From Oopsacas minuta (taxonomy: Eukaryota; Porifera; Hexactinellida; Lyssacinosida; Leucopsacidae), in contig JAKMXF010000336.1 of assembly GCA_024704765.1 (NCBI GenBank), positions 124,001 to 188,000 of the forward strand: a DNA stretch of 64,000 bases. Direction: 5' to 3'. The position numbers and the translations under genes were made by a program. Each line of letters starts with the position of its first letter. Within the stretch, counting starts at the first letter, position 1. The notes under the pieces are model-generated. The model saw nothing but the letters and a program-made list of their open reading frames with translations. It was not told the DNA's origin and ran no database searches. Below, piece by piece: positions 53,001 through 64,000 of the stretch.

Positions 53001-54854
53001 TTGTCGGTTCCCTACGTCAGTGTTTCACAACTTGTGGTCCACAGCTTGTGATCTAATTCCACATGACCATGATATACAGTGTAGTTACAGGCCCAATAAA
53101 GGTCAGAAACTGGCTTTTGGTCAATTGTAATATACGAGATGTCTTGCCTTTATTTATTGTTATATTTCACTATAGATGATAAGGAAGAATTTGGTCAAAA
53201 AGTGTGTCGAACTATTCCAGACTATTTCAGAGAATGCAGAGGACTACAAGAAGTTCTACGAACAATTCAGTAAGAATTTGAAACTTGGCATACACGAGGA
53301 TAGTCAGAACAGGAAGAAGATAGCTGATCTCTTGAGATATCACAGCTCATCATCTGGTGAGGATATGACTTCATTCAAGGATTATGTGTCTAGGATGAAG
53401 GTTAGTCTGTTTTCTTGAATTCAATTGTATATTACTCTGGAATATTTCCGATTTTGTGTTGATTTTGGTGTGAGAAATTCTTTATACTAATGATAATTTC
53501 TATAAATCTATTTCTCTATATGTATTCTGGAACTGTATTCAATTCTCTTCAATAATATAGGACAATCAGAAACATATATACTACATTACAGGCGAATCAC
53601 TTGAGCATGTACGAAACATAGCCTTTGTAGAACGCGTGAAAAAGCGCGGATATGAAGTACTATACATGATAGAGCCTATTGATGAATACGCCGTACAGCA
53701 ATTGAAAGATTACGAAGGGAAGACCCTAACCTCCGTCACAAAGGAAGGCCTCGAACTCCCTGAGGACGAAGACGAGAAGAAAAAACTCGAGGAAGACAAA
53801 GCTAATTACGAAGAGCTCTGTAAGGCAATGAAAGACGTGCTAGACAAGAAAGTTGAGAAAGTGCTTGTATCAAATCGTCTCGTAGATTCTCCCTGTTGTA
53901 TTGTAACAGCTCAACACGGATGGACTGCGAATATGGAGCGTATAATGAAGGCTCAGGCACTGAGAGATACTTCTACTATGGGATATATGGCTGCTAAGAA
54001 ACATTTTGAAATCAATCCTGATCACCCAATTATTAAGCAGGTGAGTTACTATATTCAATTCATATTCTCGCGTGAAAACCTACCTTATTGTGTTAGAAAT
54101 CTGTCCAGATTCTAACATGAAAATATTCGGGGAAGTCAGAAATTTCGTTACAGGGCATTCCCGCTAATCCATAGTAAATCCCACTCTAACTACTCGAGGA
54201 GTCTCCATGGACGTAGTCTTGGGGTCGCTCCCCCAAATACTCAAAATGAAATGTCGGTATCCGATTTACATTTTCTGAATTATTTGACTGATATGTCCAC
54301 TTCCCAGAGATTGATTAAGTATTATTTACAAGTAGTATTTACTTATTTCGTTCCATGAGCTTGTCTGTTGTAGAGGTGTTGTTCGCTTTTCGGAGTGTCC
54401 GTTTTTGGGAGACTCCTCTGTGGTCACTATATTTTCAAATTTCCCACTGGATAAACGTGAAATCCCGACATATTCCAGGGTTGCCGGTTGGCAAGTATGG
54501 AATTGGTCCATATCCATCCTCTACATGTAAATTGTTACCATAACCTATAATTGTATGACTTATATCTGATATTATATTATTCTACAGTTGAAAACAAAGA
54601 CAGACGAAGATAAGAACGACAAATCCGTTAAAGATTTAATCTTCCTTCTATACGAAACATCTTTAATGTCATCTGGATTTACACTAGAGGATCCTAGTAC
54701 ACACGCAAGACGTATCTACCATATGATAAAACTAGGCCTAGGTGTAGATGATGATGATGAACCTATTGGACAGACAGCTGGTGCCGCCGACGCTATGCCC
54801 ACTCTTGAAGGGGAAGAGAAGGCTGACGTGACTCGGATGGAGGATGTTGATTAG
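50025..54854 (+). CDS. HSP90: Cytosolic HSP90 molecular chaperone
   Basis: Six exons: 50025-50375, 51089-51382, 51873-52526, 53176-53400, 53561-54040, 54588-54854; all GT-AG, all phase 0, 756 residues. HSP90 is the ATP-dependent dimeric chaperone of kinases and receptors. The ATP site shows E41 and N45 ([17 protein letters not shown]), D87 in [19 protein letters not shown], and GQFGVGFYS at the start of exon 2. The charged linker in exon 3 is long and Asp/Glu/Lys-rich. The middle domain has the catalytic-loop Arg in [14 protein letters not shown]; the C-terminal dimer region has [12 protein letters not shown]. It ends MEDVD, where cytosolic HSP90 normally ends MEEVD, the TPR co-chaperone docking peptide. 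There is no KDEL or transit peptide, so it is cytosolic. Intron sizes are 713, 490, 649, 160 and 547 bp, several with MITE fragments. Confidence 0.95.
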
Positions 54855-56776
54855 ATCTATTGACGTTATAGTTTAGATAGCTTGTTCTTCCTTATTCTTT
54901 AGTGATTCTATTTTGTAGTCTATAATTGTTCCCATTTGATTTTGTTATGGCGTTATTTGTTATCAAAAGTTTATATACACAGATGTCTCTAATTTTCTAC
55001 TCAAATCAGTGTTCTCTCTAACTTTCTGAGGGCAGGACTTATGACTAGGGTTTCGGGGGTACAACGACTATTCCGAGGGAATACTGACTGAGATTAGTGG
55101 GATTCTAACTGGGCCATGCGAGCAATGCCAAACGACAGAGATCTTGGAGCTAGCAAGGTTTTCCAAATATCGATATCGTTAAAAATATAGATTAAGATAA
55201 ATTTCGTAAAATAGTTTTTGCACCTTAAATATATCAGTGAATACTACATCAATGCTGATAGATTATATACACTGACTACAATGTTATACTTTCAAAAGAT
55301 AGCAAACGCAACGGAAACACAGTAACTGTATATTTCCTCATCTAGTCGCAAAGAATTTGACCTCGCTAATCCCAACAGAGTCTAATGGTTAGACAATCTT
55401 TGGAGGAGGTACATGAAATCTTACATAAGGCAGAATTCGATCCAATTCTAATTCGGGCAAAATATGTCCTCCTGGTTCCTGTAGTATTGCTGCAATGCAT
55501 TTCATTAAATGGCCACTTTCTCAAAAGCCTGTACCTCAAAGAAATTTGAATATTCCAACCCTAAGGTTGTTTGTTGACAATATACATTTGTAAGAAATTT
55601 CCAGTTTATCATAGCGATAATTCCGTCTTGTTTCGAAATTTTGCACAGAATTTCACATCGTACCAGAAACTATATAAATCCAACTATGTATTAGTTTCTG
55701 TGATAATTACCAAACTAGATACACCTAGAACTGGGATCGATACTCCTTGGGTAGCGATTCCCAAAATTTTTCACCCATGGACTCCCTATACCAATTTATA
55801 CCCATTATGTAGAGCCTAGACCCCTCCCATAGATTACAATACAAATTTTGAGGTCATGTGGACCCCTTGTTGTCGTTGGGATCATCAAGGGGTCTCGCTT
55901 TTATGGATATATGTCGAAGGTCAATGAGGCTAGTGTCACGCCAAAACTTCCAAAACCCTTAATTGCCCAGTTTTTTGTAGTCCAGTCTAATCCAAATATG
56001 CTACGTCCCGCGATGTCCCGAAAAATTTGTGTCATCCATCCAGTTTTTTTCTTCACTCAGATTGGCAAGTATGAATACACAGCTGTCTATAGATAATCAC
56101 TCATTATATTCTATATTTATGCTAAAATATTCTCACAAATAATGTCCTTTCTGAGAATTATTTTGGAAACGAAGACACTGAGAACATCTCAAGGGACATT
56201 GGGGGTAAGGATTTCTGCCTCATCCAATCATATGCTTACTGTTCTAACCCAATTAGTGTATAGAAATTGGTGGCTTCTAAATTCTTGAGTTGAATATATT
56301 CTTATATGGTATTATCAACGTGTTCATGTTTAGCTTCCCAGAGAAATCGAGATTTAAGAATATACATCATATTTACAGAAATATTCACGTCCCACAGGCG
56401 CCGAACCAGTGGAGGCTCGAATCCCCCCTCGATTAATTGCAGCCCCATAGAGCTAATACAAACAATATGTGTGAACCATCTGGATAGTGCGACTCTGATA
56501 AGTACAGATATGAGAAGAATTAATTTGTATAATTTGCAGAACATTGTGGCTAGATAAACACATCATGTGATGCTATTAGAAATACAATGAAATAGGATAT
56601 TGTATTGAATTATATCTCATCATTATATATGCAACAAGTTATGTGAATTGATAAAACTGAAGATGTAATGGTAATTGTATTACATTAATATTCAAAAAGA
56701 TTTTATCGATCTCAGTTCTTAATACATCTTTGCTGAAGTAAGAGGTAAATACTATTTGTAATTATTCGTATTCATT

Positions 56777-58753
56777 ATGAAGAAGACAGGCAATATGTGT
56801 CTGTTGTTAGTAGGTTTAGTGATATGTTTGTATTGTTATGTTGAGGTTGAGATGTCGGATTGTAATAATGGAGCAGGATATTGTGATTTTGGTAATTCCT
56901 CCCTCAGTTGCTACGTCACCAATAATGAAACTCAGGTTATCAAGAGTTTGTTAAGCAACTGTAGCGGTCAGAGTACAGCATTTGTTACAATATATATCTA
57001 CAAAGACTACGTATCAACAGTATACGGGAATCTAATCATTGATGTAGAATTAGCCTCAAATATCCAATATTTACTCATTTACAATTACGAAGATCAAGAT
57101 AATATCCGTTTAACTACATCTAGTCAAAATACTGGATTAACGAGGATATATGTTAGTAGTAGTTATAATATCCAGCTCGAGTCTAAAAACTTTTTCAATT
57201 ACTTCACAGGTCTAAATTCTATCTACATGGGTAATTGTATTACAATAGAAACACCATCTTTTACAAATCTACAATATCTAACTGATCTAAACATTAGAAT
57301 AGTAGGTTCGTCCACGCGTACATTTGATAACACAATCGTTAGAGGATTATCTAACCTGATTACACTAAGTTTCTCTAACTCGGATTTCAGTAGCATAACT
57401 AAAGGAGCATTGGATGGTTTGAACTCGTTAACACTTCTGAGCTTTGAAAACAATAAATTAAGTATTATTGAAGATGGTACATTCAGTGAACTATCAAGCC
57501 TGTTAAGACTCTATCTTCAAAATAATGGAATTAAGATTATATCAAATAATGTTTTCGAAGGTTTAACTGAACTGACAAGACTGAATTTAGATGAGAATCC
57601 AGGATTCCCTATTGAAGCATTGATACATGCAAGCTATCTTGAACAAATATACTTACAGTACAATGATTATCATACTCTAGACTCATATGTATTCCAGCAA
57701 TTGAAATCATTTACCGGCATATATATATATGTAAATGACCCGTTCATCTGCGACTGTAGATTACAATGGACGTCAATGGTATCGCAATATGGGGTATTTA
57801 TAAATAATGGATATTGTTCCGAACCAAGCATTTTCTTCCAAAAGTCTATTAATAATCCACTGTTGTATACCAATTGCTCACAAACAGAAGCTTATCAATG
57901 CTTTGACAAGTCCATAATCTGTCCCAGTAATGAAATATGCCATAATACACAAAATGGCTACCTTTGTAGTTGTCCAAGAGGATATTCACTGCATAATTCA
58001 GGAGAATGTAGAGACTTCGATGAATGTAATGAGGCAACTACCTGCGAGCATACCTGTGTCAACACAGACGGTTCATACCATTGTGGATGTGATGAAGGAT
58101 ACAAGATAGCTACTAATGGATATGACTGTGAAGATGTTAATGAGTGTCAGGAATTGAATGGAGGATGTGAATTTGGTTGTAGAAATTCTATAGGTTCATA
58201 TCAGTGTTTTTGTGAGTATGGACACAAACTGTATAACGAAACTCAATGTGAGGAAAGTATAGAGTGTGAATTAATGGGAGATGATTGCATTAATCCTATA
58301 GAGAGTAGTTATAATTGCAAAGGAGGGTTCAATCTATCGATCTTTAACCTTTCTTGTCCTAATGTGAATTCTCAAGGGAACACTTCATCAATGCAAACTT
58401 GTCCACAAACTGATTCAGGATTGATTATACTTCCAATAGTTGTTGTTGGTACTTCTTTCGTTTTCAACATTTTTACAACAATTGTAATAATCACACTATT
58501 AATTATAATAATCTACATCGTCAGGAAGTCAAAGAATAAGACAAGTAATCCATCTGACAAGGACACAGAAACACAGATAAAACAAAAGTCTTTCAAGAAT
58601 GAATCGATCAATAGTTCTATTGATGAACTACCACAAGCAGATAACTCTAAAACTACAGCAGCATTTGAATCAAGTCCAATGCTAGGGGAATATCAAAATC
58701 TAGCAAAACCACAGAGCTATCCTGCTAAATTACAAGATGAAACTTCAGATTAG
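56777..58753 (+). CDS. LRR-EGF type I membrane protein, copy 1
   Basis: 658 residues, intronless. Signal peptide (about 1-25, LLLVGLVICLYCY). A Cys-containing N-terminal region precedes about six LRRs (LSFENNKLSIIEDGTFSELS, LYLQNNGIKIISNNVFEGL). An LRR C-terminal cap follows (DPFICDCRLQWTSMV ... C). Then come an EGF-like module (CPSNEICHNTQNGYLCSCP), two calcium-binding EGF modules introduced by DFDECNEATTCEHTCVNTDG and DVNECQELNGG, and a last Cys-rich part. One transmembrane helix (about 548-582) and a 76-residue cytoplasmic tail with GEYQNL follow. Likely a cell-surface receptor or adhesion protein. Compared with copy 2 it stops five residues early, losing DYQTL through a change that makes TAG at 58751-58753. 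Confidence 0.85.
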   Translation: MKKTGNMCLLLVGLVICLYCYVEVEMSDCNNGAGYCDFGNSSLSCYVTNNETQVIKSLLSNCSGQSTAFVTIYIYKDYVSTVYGNLIIDVELASNIQYLLIYNYEDQDNIRLTTSSQNTGLTRIYVSSSYNIQLESKNFFNYFTGLNSIYMGNCITIETPSFTNLQYLTDLNIRIVGSSTRTFDNTIVRGLSNLITLSFSNSDFSSITKGALDGLNSLTLLSFENNKLSIIEDGTFSELSSLLRLYLQNNGIKIISNNVFEGLTELTRLNLDENPGFPIEALIHASYLEQIYLQYNDYHTLDSYVFQQLKSFTGIYIYVNDPFICDCRLQWTSMVSQYGVFINNGYCSEPSIFFQKSINNPLLYTNCSQTEAYQCFDKSIICPSNEICHNTQNGYLCSCPRGYSLHNSGECRDFDECNEATTCEHTCVNTDGSYHCGCDEGYKIATNGYDCEDVNECQELNGGCEFGCRNSIGSYQCFCEYGHKLYNETQCEESIECELMGDDCINPIESSYNCKGGFNLSIFNLSCPNVNSQGNTSSMQTCPQTDSGLIILPIVVVGTSFVFNIFTTIVIITLLIIIIYIVRKSKNKTSNPSDKDTETQIKQKSFKNESINSSIDELPQADNSKTTAAFESSPMLGEYQNLAKPQSYPAKLQDETSD

Positions 58754-60423
58754 TCTTACTTTGTAATATACCCAAGTTTCTCAAAGCTTTTACGGACATT
58801 AGTTTAGTAACCAGGACTAAACTATAGGTTTGTCCTCATAGTGTGATTACATATGTCTCCACAGTATTGTATATTTGCTAGGTTTACTCTTGGATTTGAG
58901 TTCTTAGATTTAATTCCTGAATTAGCCAGGAAGTATTGTGAGTGATTTATCATTAATTGTGTATAATTGCCTCGGGATTAATGGACTAACAATACTAATA
59001 GGCAGAAACTAATAATTCCAATGTTAATAGTATTTAGTGCCAGTGATGACAAAGGATTTATTGAAGTCAGTATTCCTTCTAACTTTCGGGGCAGTACTTT
59101 AATGGTGGTGTCAATAATCTGATAGGTACTGGCAATATTGTGATGAATTCGGACAAATATCCTGGGATCGAACAGATTTAAGCAAAATTCCGAGGGAACT
59201 CTGATTGAGATTGGAAGGATTTTAACCGGGGTATGAGAGCAGTGGCAAACTGCCAGCGATTATGAAGCTTGCAAGGTTTGGCAAATATCGTCTTGTTTTT
59301 CAAATTTACGCAGAATTACATCCAACTACGCTGTATTAGTTTCTGTGATAATTATCAAACTAGATACACCTAGAACTGGGTTTCGATACTCCTTGGGTAG
59401 CTGTTCCCAACTTTTTTCACTCATGACTACCGTATACCAATTTAGACTATTTATGTAGAGTCTAGATCCTCTCCCATAGATTACAATACAAATTTTGAGA
59501 TCCTGTGGACCCCTGCTGTCGTTTGGAACATCAAGGGGTCTCGCTTTTATGGATATATGTCGAGGGTCAATGAGGCTAATGTCACGCCAAAACTTCCAAA
59601 ACCCTTAATTGCCCAGATTTTTGTAGTCCAGTCTAATCCAAATATGCTACGTCCCGCGATGTCCCGCAAAATTTGTGTCATCCATCCAGTTTTTTTCTTC
59701 ACTCAGATTGGCAAGTATGAATACACAGCTGTCTATAGATAATCACTCATTATATTCTATATTTATGCTAAAATATTCTCACAAATAATGTCCTTTCTGA
59801 GAATTATTTTGGAAACGAAGACACTGAGAACATCTCAAGGGACATTGGGGGTAAGGATTTCTGCCTCATCCAATCATATGCTTACTGTTCTAACCCAATT
59901 AGTGTATAGAAATTGGTGGCTTCTAAATTCTTGAGTTGAATACATTCTTTATATGGTATTATTACTGTGCTCATGTTTAGCTTCCCAGAGAAATAGATAT
60001 TTAAGAATATCCATCATATTTACAGAAATATTCACGTCCCACAGGCGCCGAACCAGTGGGGGCTCGAATCCTCCCTCGATTAATTGCAGCCCCATAGAGC
60101 TAATACAAAGAATATGTGTGAGCCATCTGGATAGTGCAACCCTGATAAGTACCGGTATGAGATGAATTAATTTGTATAATTTGCAGAACATTGTGGCTAG
60201 ATAAACACATCATGTGATGCTATTAGAAATGCAATGAAATAGGATATTGTATTGAATAATATCTCATCATTATATATGCAGCAAGCTATGTGAATTGATA
60301 AAACTGAAGAAGTAATGGTAATTGTATTACATGAATATTCAAAAAGAATTTATCGATCTCATTTCTTAGTACATCTTTGCTGAAGAAAGAGGTAAATACC
60401 ATCCGTAATTATTCGTATTCATT

Positions 60424-62451
60424 ATGAAGAAGACAGGCAATATATGTCTGTTGTTGGGTTTAGTGATATGTTTGTATTGTTATGTTGAGGTTGAGATGTC
60501 GGATTGTAATAATGGAGCAGGATATTGTGATTTTTATAGTAGCTATCTCAGGTGTTACATATCCAATAATGAAACGCAGTTTGTCAAGAGTTTGTTAAGC
60601 TACTGTAGCGGTCAGAGCACAGCATTTGTTTCAATATATGTGTACAAAAACTACGTATCAACAGCATACGGGAATCTAATTATTGATATAGAATTAGCCT
60701 CAAATATCCAATATTTACGCATTTACAATTACGAAGATCAAGATAATATTCGTTTAACTACATCTAGTCAAAATACTGGATTAACGAGGATAGGTGTTAG
60801 TAGTAGCTATCACATCCAGCTCGAGTCTGGTAACTTTTTCAATTACTTCACAAGTCTAAAATCTATCTCCATGGGTTATTGTATTACAATAGAAACACCA
60901 TCTTTCACAAATCTACAATATCTAACTTATCTCTACGTTAGAATAGGTTCGTCCACGCGTACATTTGATAACACAATCGTTAGAGGATTATCAAACTTAA
61001 TTTATCTAAGGTTCCCTAACTCGGGTATCAGTAGCATAACTAAAGGAGCATTTGATGGCTTGAACTCGTTAACATATCTGAGCTTTGAAGACAATAAATT
61101 AAGTATTATTGAGGATGGTACATTTAGTGAACTCTCAAGTCTGGAAAGACTCTATCTTCAAAATAATGGAATAAAGATTATATCAAATATTGTTTTCGAA
61201 GGTTTAACTGAACTGACAGAACTGAGATTAGATGAGAATCCAGGATTTCCTATTGAAGCATTGATACATACAAGATCTCTAAGGTCTCTTGAATATGTAA
61301 ACTTACAGTACAATGATTATCATACTCTAGACCCATATGTATTCCAGCAATTGAAATTACTAAGCCGCATATATTTAAACAACCCGTTCATCTGCGACTG
61401 TAGATTACAATGGACGTCAATTGTATCGCAATATGGGATAAATATATATAATGGATTATGTTCTGAACCAAACAATTTCCTCCTAAAGTATATTACTAAT
61501 CCACAGTTGTATACAAATTGCTCACAAACAGAATCTTATCAATGCTTTGACAAGTCTATAACCTGTCCAAGTAATCAAGTATGTCATAATACACAAGATG
61601 GTTACCTTTGTAGTTGTCCAAGAGGATATTCACTGCATAATTCAGGAGAATGTAGAGACTTCGATGAATGTGATGAGGAAACTGAATGCGAGCATACCTG
61701 TGTCAACACCGAAGGTTCATACCATTGTGGATGTGAAGAAGGATACAAGCTAGCTACTAATGGATATGACTGTGAAGATGTTAATGAGTGTCAGGAATTG
61801 AATGGAGGATGTCAGTTTGGTTGTAGAAATTCCATAGGTTCATATCAGTGTTTTTGTGAGTATGGACACAAACTGTATAACGAAACTCAATGTGCGGAAA
61901 GTATAGAGTGTGAATTAATGGGAGATGATTGCATTAATCCTATAGAGAGTGGTTATATTTGCAAAGGAGGGTTCAATCTATCGATCTTTAACCTTTCTTG
62001 CCCGAACGTGAATTCGCAAGAGAACATTCCACAAAATAACACAATACACCAATCTTGCGAATCAGCAACTACATTTAGACCAGTACAAACACCTACACAG
62101 ACCAAATGGGAATTTCTACCATTAGCTGTTGTTGGTATTTCTTTCGTTTTCAACATTTTTACAACAATTGTAATAATCACACTATTAATTATAATAATTT
62201 ACATCGTCAGGAAGTCAAAGAATAAGACAAGTAATCCATCTGACAAGGACACAAAAACACAAATGAAACTAAAGTATTTCAACAATGAATCGATCTATAA
62301 TTCTATTGATGAACAACCACAAGCAGATAACTCGAGAAACACAGCAGCATTTGAAGCAAGTCCAATGCTAGGGAAATATCAAAATCTTGCAGTACCTCAG
62401 AGTTATCCTGCTAAATTACAAGATGAAACTGCAGACTATCAGACTTTGTAA
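60424..62451 (+). CDS. LRR-EGF type I membrane protein, copy 2
   Basis: 675 residues, intronless, same order as copy 1: signal peptide, LRRs, LRR cap (NPFICDCRLQWTSIV), EGF (CPSNQVCHNTQDGYLCSCP), cbEGF modules (DFDECDEETECEHTCVNTEG, DVNECQELNGG), a single helix (ends near 594) and an 81-residue tail. The stalk before the membrane is longer and differs (NIPQNNTIHQSC ... FRPVQTPTQTKW), while the helix and juxtamembrane region are identical to copy 1. The tail ends with two YxxL motifs, KYQNL and DYQTL, 16 residues apart, resembling a widely spaced ITAM or two sorting motifs. Differences from copy 1 lie mostly in the LRR part (for example LYVRIG for LNIRIVG). Confidence 0.85.
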   Translation: MKKTGNICLLLGLVICLYCYVEVEMSDCNNGAGYCDFYSSYLRCYISNNETQFVKSLLSYCSGQSTAFVSIYVYKNYVSTAYGNLIIDIELASNIQYLRIYNYEDQDNIRLTTSSQNTGLTRIGVSSSYHIQLESGNFFNYFTSLKSISMGYCITIETPSFTNLQYLTYLYVRIGSSTRTFDNTIVRGLSNLIYLRFPNSGISSITKGAFDGLNSLTYLSFEDNKLSIIEDGTFSELSSLERLYLQNNGIKIISNIVFEGLTELTELRLDENPGFPIEALIHTRSLRSLEYVNLQYNDYHTLDPYVFQQLKLLSRIYLNNPFICDCRLQWTSIVSQYGINIYNGLCSEPNNFLLKYITNPQLYTNCSQTESYQCFDKSITCPSNQVCHNTQDGYLCSCPRGYSLHNSGECRDFDECDEETECEHTCVNTEGSYHCGCEEGYKLATNGYDCEDVNECQELNGGCQFGCRNSIGSYQCFCEYGHKLYNETQCAESIECELMGDDCINPIESGYICKGGFNLSIFNLSCPNVNSQENIPQNNTIHQSCESATTFRPVQTPTQTKWEFLPLAVVGISFVFNIFTTIVIITLLIIIIYIVRKSKNKTSNPSDKDTKTQMKLKYFNNESIYNSIDEQPQADNSRNTAAFEASPMLGKYQNLAVPQSYPAKLQDETADYQTL

Positions 62452-64000
62452 TACCGCCAAGTTTCTCAAAGCTTTTACTGACATTAGTTTATTGAACAGG
62501 ACTAAACTATAGGTTTGTCCTCATAGTGTGATTACATAGGTCTCCACAGTATTGTATATTTGCTAGGTTTACTCTTGGATTTGAGTTCTTATATTTAATT
62601 CCTGAATTAGCCAGGCAGTATTGTGAGTGATTTATCATTAATTGTGTATAATTGCCTCGGGATTAATGTAATAACAATACTAATAGGTAGAAACTAATAA
62701 TTCCAATGTTAATAGTATTTAGTGCCAGTGATGACAAAAGATTTATTGAAATCAGTGTTCCTTCTAACTTTCGGGGCAGTACTTTAATGGTGTTGTCAAT
62801 AATCTGGTAGGTACTGACAATATTGTGATGAACTCGGACAAATATCCTGGGATCGAACAGATTTATGCAAAATTTCGAGGGAACTCTGACTGAGATTGGA
62901 AGGATTTTACCCGGAGTATGAGAGCAGTGGCAAACCGCCAGCGATTATGAAACCAGCAAGGTTTGGCAAATATCGTCTTGTTTTTCAAATTTACGCAGAA
63001 TTACATCCAACTACGCTGTATTAGTTTCTGTGATAATTATCAAACTAGATACACCCAAAACTGGGTTTCGATACTCCTTGGGTAGCGGTTCCCAACTTTT
63101 TTCACCCATAGACTCCCGTATACCAATTTAAACTCATTATGTAGAGTCTAGACCCTCTCCCATAGATTACAATACAAATTTTGAGATCCTGTGGATCCTT
63201 GCTGTCGTTTGGATCATCAAGGGGTCTCGCTTTTATGGATATATGTCGAGGATCAATGAGGCTAATGTCACGCCAAAACTTCCAAAACCCTTAATTGCCC
63301 AGTTTTCTGTAGTCCAGTCTAATCGAAATATGCTACGTCCCGCCATGTCCCGCAAAATTTGTGTCATCCATCCAGTTTTTTTCTTCACTCAGGTTGGCAA
63401 GTATGAATACACAGCTGTCTATAGATGATCACTCATTAAATTCCATATTTATACTAAAATATTCTCACAAATAATTCCTTTCTGAGAATTATTTTGGAAA
63501 CGAAGACACTGAGAACATCTCAAGGGACATTGGGGGTAAGGATTTCTGCCTCATCCAATCATATGCTTACTGTTCTAACCCAATTAGTGTATAGAAATTG
63601 GTGGCTTCTAAATTCTTGAGTTGAATACATTCTTTATATGGTATTATTACTGTGCTCATGTTTAGCTTCCCAGAGAAATAGATATTTAAGAATATCCATC
63701 ATATTTACAGAAATATTCACGTCCCACAGGCGCCGAACCAGTGGGGGCTCGAATCCCCCCTCGATTAATTGCAGCCCCATAGAGCTAATACAAAGAATAT
63801 GTGTGAGCCATCTGGATAGTGCAACCCTGATAAGTACCGGTATGAGATGAATTAATTTGTATAATTTGCAGAACATTGTGGCTAGATAAACACATCATGT
63901 GACGCTATTAGAAATACAATGAAATAGGATATTGTATTGAATAATATCTCATCATTATATATGCAGCAAGCTATGTAAATTGAAGAAACTGAAGAAGTAA
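62452..64000 (+). other. Flank of a third LRR-EGF unit, gene beyond the window
   Basis: Matches 58754-60300 in order, including gaagaaactgaagaagtaa just before the window end. By analogy with 60424, an ATG for a third gene is expected about 115 bp past position 64000. Confidence 0.75.

Larger units (their letters stand above)
55008..64000 (+). repeat. Tandem array of ~3.65-kb units carrying LRR-EGF genes
   Basis: The same flank recurs with small changes: start of flank near 55008, 59066 and 62752. The word atggatatatgtcg lies at about 55903, 59549 and 63235, and the gene ATGs at 56777 and 60424 (spacing 3647). The third unit runs out of the window before its gene. Frames inside the flank (for example 59949-60191 minus) are repeat shadows and show no protein character. 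Confidence 0.85.

Noticed and set aside
60050-60085. tRNA B-box-like ggctcgaatcc with a GGGGG/CCCCC stem in each LRR-EGF unit (also 56410 and 63735), suggesting a tRNA or SINE
   Set aside because: No convincing A box, anticodon arm or acceptor stem could be folded upstream; the copies are simply part of the tandem unit.

Overview
This is a eukaryotic, animal-type window: low GC, protein genes split by GT-AG introns (HSP90 in six exons, eIF3a in three), many short inverted-repeat elements, and metazoan-style domain architectures (LRR plus EGF plus one transmembrane helix, NHL propellers, DUF1917/C11orf68-like, small proline-rich Cys-tailed membrane proteins). The many lineage-specific NHL copies and the compact gene spacing suggest an early-branching animal, most likely a sponge. 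That assignment is an inference from gene content; I cannot name the species.

Layout. Positions 1-2100 hold decayed genes: a TPR-SET (SMYD4-like) remnant and a hAT-type transposase of the KIAA1586/ZBED kind. From about 3.7 to 28.3 kb lies a duplicon landscape. Six intact intronless NHL genes (A-F) each follow an exactly 123-bp conserved leader. Broken NHL fragments, an orphan leader, two further TPR-SET remnants, nested MITEs and long inverted repeats lie between them. The largest repeat is an inverted segmental duplication of about 3.7 kb (10356-14047 against 26093-29730). It carries an NHL gene and the first exon of eIF3a; only the right copy leads into a complete eIF3a gene (28757-33614).

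From 34 to 49 kb are single genes. They are a two-repeat CrcB/FEX fluoride channel, a coiled-coil NHL gene interrupted by one in-frame TAA, a complete but dead Tc1 element, an unknown multi-pass membrane protein, an unknown helical-repeat gene split by an in-frame TAG, a DUF1917 protein, and three tandem paralogues of a small proline-rich membrane protein. HSP90 (50025-54854) follows a cluster of heat-shock elements and ends in MEDVD rather than MEEVD. From about 55 kb to the window end is a tandem array with a unit of about 3.65 kb, each unit encoding an LRR-EGF type I receptor-like protein. Two genes are complete and a third unit runs off the window.

The strongest candidate for something undescribed is the NHL family. 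Between near-identical copies, the amino-acid changes concentrate in the same two loops of every propeller blade, on what should be one face, over a constant scaffold and under a constant leader. That pattern fits a diversifying recognition family. The LRR-EGF array, with its variable ectodomain and YxxL tail motifs, is a second candidate. eIF3a, HSP90, the fluoride channel and DUF1917 are ordinary housekeeping genes.
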